NCBI GenBank assembly: GCA_041497995.1
Contig: JBGQHM010000433.1
Location: forward strand, 1-5,587
DNA length: 5,587 nt
DNA from: DATKMS01 sp041497995
GTDB lineage: Bacteria; Desulfobacterota; Binatia; HRBIN30
Reading direction: 5' to 3'
A model generated the notes under the pieces. It worked only from the letters and a program-made list of their open reading frames with translations, was not told where the DNA came from and did not search any database. Positions 1 through 5,587 of the stretch are shown in pieces; position 1 is the first letter of the stretch; each line of letters begins with the position of its first letter. A program made the translations under genes and the position numbers.

Positions 1-1910
<1,910 letters not shown>

Positions 1911-1921
1911 GGAATCGATTG

Positions 1922-1949
1922 GTGAATCGTGAATGTTGAATGGTGAATG
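1922..1949 (+). repeat. Heptanucleotide tandem repeat, four copies
   Basis: Four contiguous 7-nt units follow the stop codon of the cytochrome gene: GTGAATC, GTGAATG, TTGAATG and GTGAATG. Each differs from the GTGAATG consensus by at most one base. The array ends 9 nt before the ribosome binding site of the next gene, so it lies in the untranslated leader if genes 1 and 2 are co-transcribed. Its function is unknown. Short heptamer arrays of this kind are known between genes in several bacterial groups and may simply be slippage-prone DNA. Confidence 0.75.
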
Positions 1950-1958
1950 CGGATGAAG

Positions 1959-1965
1959 AAGGAGG
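1959..1965 (+). promoter_or_regulatory. Strong Shine-Dalgarno sequence for the beta-barrel gene
   Basis: AAGGAGG lies 6 nt upstream of the ATG at 1972, which is near-ideal complementarity and spacing. It fixes the start of the downstream gene. It also lies inside a five-codon mini-frame (ATG 1953 to TGA 1970) that ends one base before the real start. Confidence 0.85.
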
Positions 1966-1971
1966 GGTGAG

Positions 1972-3249
1972 ATGACAGATCGACGGATAGGAGATTCAAC
2001 CGGCCGGCGGCGAGCGCTGGTCGGCGTCGTGGCCGGCGTGCTGGGATTCTCGACGGCGGCCTTCGCACAGAGTCCGAATCAGTTCGGCGGTCAGGCGCGT
2101 GCCAATGCGGCATCGCAGATGATCGTGCTCGGCGTGCAACAAGGCATCTCGTCGTTGCCCCCCACGTCGGGGCAGTCGTTCATGTACGAGTTCGATCCGA
2201 CGCTTGCCACCTACGTGACGAGCGAGCGGTTGGGACCAACCGCATTGCGCTCACCACAAACCATCGGCGCGAACAAGTTCAGCATCCGCGCAGCTGGGTC
2301 GTACTTCGAGCTCGCCGACACCAAGGCTCCGATCCCGTATCAGATCAATGATTCCTCGGGAGCGCCCATCGGTGTCGCGAAGATCGGGCTGCAGGCAAAC
2401 GCGCACGTCGGGCTCGCCAATTTCGGCGCCAACTACGGCGTCACGGACCGCATCGAAGTGACGTTGAACGTGCCCGTGGTGACCGTCAGCGCACACGCCA
2501 GTCAGATCTACAGTGCCCTGACGTCCGAGCGTAACCTCCCTGCGAACGAGGCCCAACTCGCCGGCGTGTCGGTCGAGAATGGCAATGTCGGCGAAGCGCT
2601 CGGCATCTTGGACTCAGAGCTCCAGAGCGGGCAGCAGTTGTTCCTGCGGAAGGACTCCTTCAACGCCCTCGGCTTCGATTTCAACGAGGGGACGCACGCC
2701 GGCGTCGGGCGCATCAGCGTCGGCGCGAAGGGGATCCTCTATGCGGACAAAGTGGCGCAGATCGCCTTCGCCCCGGAGTTCTTCTTCCCGAGTCCGAACC
2801 AACCGCAATTTTCGGGATCGGACAGCCCGGCGATCTTGCCGCGCTTCATAGGCGCGTTTCGGGTGACGGACCCCGTACGACTGCACATCGACGCCGGCTA
2901 CGACTATGACTTCGATACTAATGCGCTGCGCCGCTTCGTGTGGAATGGTGGGACATCGATCGCCATCACCGGTGCAACTTTTGATTTTGGCGTGGGTGGC
3001 TCGACGTTCAACGAAGGGATCAAGTGGACTCCAACGACTGCGCCGTACACCGACCTGGCGGGGAACTCCGGCACAATTCAGGCACTAGCCAGCAACCGGC
3101 TCGGACGCAATTTCTTGGATGCCCTGGGTGGGGTCAAGGTGCGTGTGGCAAACAAAACGGTGCTCAGTGGCAGCGTCAACGTGCCGCTGAACAACGAAGG
3201 CTTCCGCGCCGCTGCCGTCGGGACCGTGGCTGTGGAGCAGTACTTCTAA
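1972..3249 (+). CDS. Exported protein, probable outer-membrane beta-barrel (transporter/porin-like), family not firmly identified
   Basis: This is a complete 425-residue protein. The start is set by the AAGGAGG site. Residues 1-32 form a signal peptide: arginines at 12-14, a hydrophobic core (about 15-28), and a likely cleavage after A-F-A at 32. The mature part has few charged clusters and many short alternating stretches rich in G, A, V, F and Y, such as F-S-I-R-A-A-G-S-Y-F near 103-112. The protein ends in ...V-E-Q-Y-F, and a terminal aromatic residue is the usual signature for outer-membrane barrel assembly. The segment around 85-110 (L-G-P-T...T-I-G-A-N-K-F-S) resembles a motif I associate with putative transporters of the phenol-degradation MetA-like type, but this is from memory. 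The length would suit about 14-18 strands. It lies 61 nt after the cytochrome gene and 44 nt before the next gene, so an operon is likely. The substrate is unknown. An alternative is a secreted beta-rich protein that is not a barrel. Confidence 0.75.
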   Translation: MTDRRIGDSTGRRRALVGVVAGVLGFSTAAFAQSPNQFGGQARANAASQMIVLGVQQGISSLPPTSGQSFMYEFDPTLATYVTSERLGPTALRSPQTIGANKFSIRAAGSYFELADTKAPIPYQINDSSGAPIGVAKIGLQANAHVGLANFGANYGVTDRIEVTLNVPVVTVSAHASQIYSALTSERNLPANEAQLAGVSVENGNVGEALGILDSELQSGQQLFLRKDSFNALGFDFNEGTHAGVGRISVGAKGILYADKVAQIAFAPEFFFPSPNQPQFSGSDSPAILPRFIGAFRVTDPVRLHIDAGYDYDFDTNALRRFVWNGGTSIAITGATFDFGVGGSTFNEGIKWTPTTAPYTDLAGNSGTIQALASNRLGRNFLDALGGVKVRVANKTVLSGSVNVPLNNEGFRAAAVGTVAVEQYF

Positions 3250-3286
3250 CCGGGCAACGCCGCGGCGGCGGGACGTGTGTTAGGAC

Positions 3287-3291
3287 GGAGG
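3287..3291 (+). promoter_or_regulatory. Shine-Dalgarno-like site, unusually close to its start codon
   Basis: GGAGG lies only 2 nt before the ATG at 3294, closer than the usual 5-9 nt. No other in-frame start in the neighbourhood gives a proper signal peptide; the next ATG (3363) would cut into the hydrophobic core. The start at 3294 is therefore preferred in spite of the spacing, and translation may be modest or coupled to the gene upstream. Confidence 0.5.
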
Positions 3292-3293
3292 TC

Positions 3294-4598
3294 ATGCCCC
3301 TCGTTCCTCGATTCCAGAGAGTGCGGTGGTTGCGGCGTCTGACTGTCGTCACTGCAGGGGCGATGGTGATTGGCTTTCCGGCGCTGGCGGTGGGTGGCGC
3401 ACCCACCGCCACTCCGACGCCGAGCGAGTGCATCGGCGACTGCGACAATATGGGCCAAGTGACCGTGAACGAAATCCTCGAACTGGTGAACATCGCTTTG
3501 GGTTTGGATGCCACGTCGACTTGCGCAGCCGGCGACGCGAATCACGACGGTGTGATCACGGTCGATGAGATCCTGAAAGCGGTCAACATTGCGCTGACGC
3601 GGTGTCTACTGACCGGCTCGGCAGGCAGCGAGGCCGCCTCCGGCGCTGCAGACTCGACGCAAGATGCCGCCGACTCGGGTAACAGAATCGTCGGCTTCGG
3701 CAAGGCAGGTACTGGAGGCGGAAGCGCCGCCGCTGAGACCGGAGGCGCGGCGGCATTTCCCAACTGTCCGGCCGGCGGAAACGTCGACATCGTCTCGTGC
3801 GACTCCCACCTCGGAACCAGCGTCCTGATCGCGATGCTTGTGGAGTGCAGCGATGTCGATCCACAGACCCAGGCGAAGACCATACGCACCGGCACCTTGA
3901 AACTCACCGTCGCCGACCCCGGCGTCTGCGCAAACCTGCAGATACCCCCTGATGTGCTTATCATGTCGGAGTTCACGCAGTTCACGGTTGCCAGGCTCGA
4001 CGCCGCCGGTCAAACCATCACGCAGATCAATAGGCTCACCGACGTCTTCATGCCCTCCGGCCAAGGCTGTGACGGGCCCAACGGCCGGGACTCGCTGCGC
4101 GGAGCCATCACGGTGCATCGCAGCCAGGGGGGAACGGTCGAAAGGGTCGCTTCCTACACGTACACCGATTTCGTCATCGACACCGCGTCGGTTCCAAGCA
4201 CAGCAGCGTGTATCGCGCAGCAAACGGTCAACGGAGCGTTGACTGTCGACGATTCAGCAACCGGCCGCCACTTCTTCGAGACCGCCCGGAACTTTGAGAT
4301 CACCAGCCACCAGAGTGACAACATCCACGTTCTCACCGAGAACGGCACCCTGACCCTGGACTGCCTGGGAGCGGCAGGGTTCAGTACCGTTGAGCCGCTG
4401 CGCATTGCCCCGCCCGTGTCGTGCCCATTCGCCGGCGTCGTGGACGTGCGGTTGCCGGATGGCAGTGTGAGTCGGACGCGATTCACGCCCGACGGCGTTG
4501 CGTTCGACTTCAATAGCGACGGCAAAATCGACAAGCAGGTCGCGAGCTGTGTAGACCCGACGCTGGCCCAGTGTACCGACGCCGCATCGGTGCCATGA
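3294..4598 (+). CDS. Secreted protein with four-cysteine tandem EF-hand (dockerin-like) module
   Basis: This is a complete 434-residue protein if started at the ATG at 3294. The frame is open further upstream into the previous gene, but only this start exposes a signal peptide: R-R at 14-15, hydrophobic core 16-33, cleavage probably near 34-36. A short T/P stretch (37-43) leads to two EF-hand-type loops of the dockerin repeat type at 49-60 and 81-92, each followed by a helix of the form I-L-x-x-V-N-I-A-L. The first loop carries Met at position 53 where Asp or Asn is usual; the second (D-A-N-H-D-G...E) is canonical. Cysteines at 46, 50, 77 and 104 frame the module. A Gly/Ala/Ser-rich linker (108-155) follows, then a domain of about 275 residues with scattered Cys that I do not recognise. 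It includes a lone loop D-F-N-S-D-G-K-I-D (405-413) near the end. The likely role is a calcium-stabilised extracellular or surface protein. Its binding partner is unknown, and no cohesin is visible here. Confidence 0.82.
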   Translation: MPLVPRFQRVRWLRRLTVVTAGAMVIGFPALAVGGAPTATPTPSECIGDCDNMGQVTVNEILELVNIALGLDATSTCAAGDANHDGVITVDEILKAVNIALTRCLLTGSAGSEAASGAADSTQDAADSGNRIVGFGKAGTGGGSAAAETGGAAAFPNCPAGGNVDIVSCDSHLGTSVLIAMLVECSDVDPQTQAKTIRTGTLKLTVADPGVCANLQIPPDVLIMSEFTQFTVARLDAAGQTITQINRLTDVFMPSGQGCDGPNGRDSLRGAITVHRSQGGTVERVASYTYTDFVIDTASVPSTAACIAQQTVNGALTVDDSATGRHFFETARNFEITSHQSDNIHVLTENGTLTLDCLGAAGFSTVEPLRIAPPVSCPFAGVVDVRLPDGSVSRTRFTPDGVAFDFNSDGKIDKQVASCVDPTLAQCTDAASVP

Positions 4599-4610
4599 GC
4601 AGACCCATTT

Positions 4611-4646
4611 GCTGGGCGGGCGATGCACTAGCGGAGCTTGCCCAGT
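4611..4646 (+). terminator. Hairpin after the EF-hand gene, possible transcription terminator without a T-tract
   Basis: CTGGGCGGGC (4612-4621) can pair with GCTTGCCCAG (4636-4645), giving a 10-bp stem with two G-U pairs and a 14-nt loop. It begins 13 nt after the stop codon at 4598. No run of T follows, so it is not a standard Rho-independent terminator. It could be a weak terminator, an mRNA 3' end stabiliser or chance. Confidence 0.3.
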
Positions 4647-4657
4647 CAACTGTTGAC
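4645..4657. promoter_or_regulatory. Perfect 13-nt palindrome, possible operator
   Basis: GTCAACTGTTGAC consists of two 6-nt arms around a central T. Its right arm overlaps the candidate -35 hexamer of the promoter proposed for the next gene, which is where a repressor site would be expected. Only one copy is visible and the regulator is unknown. Confidence 0.3.
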
Positions 4658-4682
4658 CGATCGATGACGCGGGGCGTATCCT
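4653..4682 (+). promoter_or_regulatory. Candidate sigma70-type promoter for the second EF-hand gene
   Basis: TTGACC (4653-4658) matches the -35 consensus at 5 of 6 bases. TATCCT (4677-4682) matches the -10 consensus at 4 of 6, with an 18-nt spacer. It lies about 50 nt before the start at 4733 in the widest intergenic gap of the window. Such matches occur by chance, so this is a candidate only. Confidence 0.3.
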
Positions 4683-4732
4683 CGAAATAATCGTAGAGAG
4701 GGCGGGCCGCCGTGGGGGGCGCGCGAAAACTT

Positions 4733-5587
4733 ATGATGCCGGAGTCGTTTCAACGTCTGCAAAACCGCCGCCAGTTGGCAGGCAGCCGGGCGCCTGTGTG
4801 TGCCTGGCTGCTCGCCATCGCAGTGTGCGTGCAGCTGCCTGCGTTGAGCACGGCAGTATGGGCCGCGCCGCCATGCGTCGGCGACTGTGACGGCAACGGC
4901 GAGGTAACGGTCGACGATATCCTCATCGGCGTGAACATTGCCCTGGGGAACGCCTCGGTTGACCAATGCCCAGCCATGGATGCGAACGGCGACGGCCAGG
5001 TGAGCGTCGACGAGCTCATCACCGCGGTTAACAACTCGCTGCAGGGATGCCCTGGGGTACCGACCACGACGTCAACTCAGACACCAACCCTGACCCCGAC
5101 GAGTACGCTGCCCCCGACCGTAGCGCCCACACCAACGGCGACCGCAACCGTGACGCTCACGCCGTTCGAGACCATGCAGATCGTCGGGGGTTGCCGGCGG
5201 CCGGGTCTTCAAGGTCTGGTGGCGTGTGCCGCTGGCACCGTCGTGACCGTGTGGCGATGCGACGACCGCAGCATGTGCCCGGCCCATGTCGCGGCACGGA
5301 CGCAGCTCGGTGACGGACCAACGAATACCCAAGGCACGTTCTCGATTGCCGTGGCGCGCAGTGCGGCCCACGGGGCGCTCCTGTTGATGGATGCCGGGGT
5401 CGAGGGCGCAACCATCTACCGGGTTATGGGTTTCGGATCCGCCGGCGGCGGCGCGGCCGCACGGAGCGCGGCTGTCGCGGCGCCGCAGCAGGGCCCGGAG
5501 CTCGAAGAGGTGCTCGACCCAAGTTCAGAGGCAGGGGTACGGCTGCTGGATGAACACGGGCTCGCGACCTTTGTCGACGCCGGGATC
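4733..5587 (+). CDS. Secreted dockerin-like EF-hand protein with Thr/Pro linker and Cys-containing beta-type domain (3' partial)
   Basis: The frame stays open from an in-frame TAG at 4694 to the right edge, giving 285 codons from the ATG at 4733. Other possible starts are ATG 4736 and GTG 4712; the GTG has AGAGAGGG about 9 nt upstream, whereas 4733 has no good ribosome site. The signal peptide has its hydrophobic core at about 23-42, with cleavage likely after W-A at 43-44. Tandem EF-hand loops lie at 51-62 and 83-94, with cysteines at 48, 52, 79 and 106. A Thr/Pro-rich linker (about 108-146) follows. Next comes a domain (about 149-235) with cysteines at 154, 165, 176 and 182 and a T-N-T-Q-G-T-F-S-I-A stretch like a carboxypeptidase-regulatory/Ig-type beta sandwich. 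An Ala/Gly-rich segment (236-250) and the start of a further region (S-E-A-G-V-R-L-L-D-E-H-G-L, 265-277) come last. It is probably a surface or secreted calcium-binding protein. The function of the C-terminal part is unknown. Confidence 0.8.
   Translation, partial: MMPESFQRLQNRRQLAGSRAPVCAWLLAIAVCVQLPALSTAVWAAPPCVGDCDGNGEVTVDDILIGVNIALGNASVDQCPAMDANGDGQVSVDELITAVNNSLQGCPGVPTTTSTQTPTLTPTSTLPPTVAPTPTATATVTLTPFETMQIVGGCRRPGLQGLVACAAGTVVTVWRCDDRSMCPAHVAARTQLGDGPTNTQGTFSIAVARSAAHGALLLMDAGVEGATIYRVMGFGSAGGGAAARSAAVAAPQQGPELEEVLDPSSEAGVRLLDEHGLATFVDAGI

Noticed and set aside
1953..1970. Five-codon mini-frame (ATG AAG AAG GAG GGG TGA) just before the barrel start, a possible leader peptide
   Set aside because: It is formed by the Shine-Dalgarno sequence itself and has no good ribosome site of its own; chance is the simplest explanation.
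3258..3267. Perfect palindrome CGCCGCGGCG between the barrel and EF-hand genes
   Set aside because: It has no loop to form a hairpin and no T-tract, and such GC-only palindromes are expected in GC-rich DNA; not called a terminator.
3024..3293. Upstream extension of the EF-hand protein frame into the end of the barrel gene
   Set aside because: It overlaps the barrel gene by over 200 nt and would bury the signal peptide. The ATG at 3294 exposes a proper signal peptide.
3606..4223. Antisense frames of 205 codons and others opposite the EF-hand genes
   Set aside because: They have no ribosome sites or domains and lie against well-supported + strand genes; they are frame shadows.

Overview
The window is a GC-rich, densely coding bacterial segment with all genes on the + strand. 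It holds four genes, two of them cut by the window edges. They are (1) the C-terminal part of a c-type multiheme protein fused to an LVIVD-repeat beta-propeller, (2) a complete exported protein that looks like an outer-membrane beta-barrel, (3) a complete secreted protein with a four-cysteine tandem EF-hand (dockerin-like) module, and (4) the N-terminal part of a second secreted protein with the same module, a Thr/Pro linker and a Cys-containing beta-type domain. No RNA gene, CRISPR array, transposon or plasmid/phage feature is visible. No gene-free stretch exceeds 134 bases.

Likely host (inference): a Gram-negative, diderm bacterium. Reasons are the outer-membrane-type protein ending in aromatic Y-F, the exported multiheme cytochrome, and the small EF-hand modules of the form C-x-G-D-C-D...NIALG. 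I associate such modules, joined to Thr/Pro linkers, with uncultured lineages formerly filed under Deltaproteobacteria, notably Candidatus Binatota/Binatia. This rests on remembered sequence style, not on a search.

Layout: gene 1 (to 1910), then a 61-nt gap with four copies of a 7-nt repeat and a strong ribosome binding site; gene 2 (1972-3249), then a 44-nt gap; gene 3 (3294-4598), then a 134-nt gap with a hairpin, a 13-nt palindrome and a sigma70-like promoter candidate; gene 4 (from about 4733, running off the window). Genes 1-3 are spaced like one transcription unit. Gene 4 may have its own promoter.

Working together (inference): every product appears to be exported. A heme protein with a propeller next to a beta-barrel could form an envelope redox or electron-transfer unit. 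The EF-hand proteins would be calcium-stabilised, disulfide-pinned surface or secreted proteins. None of the four can be given an exact biochemical role from sequence alone.
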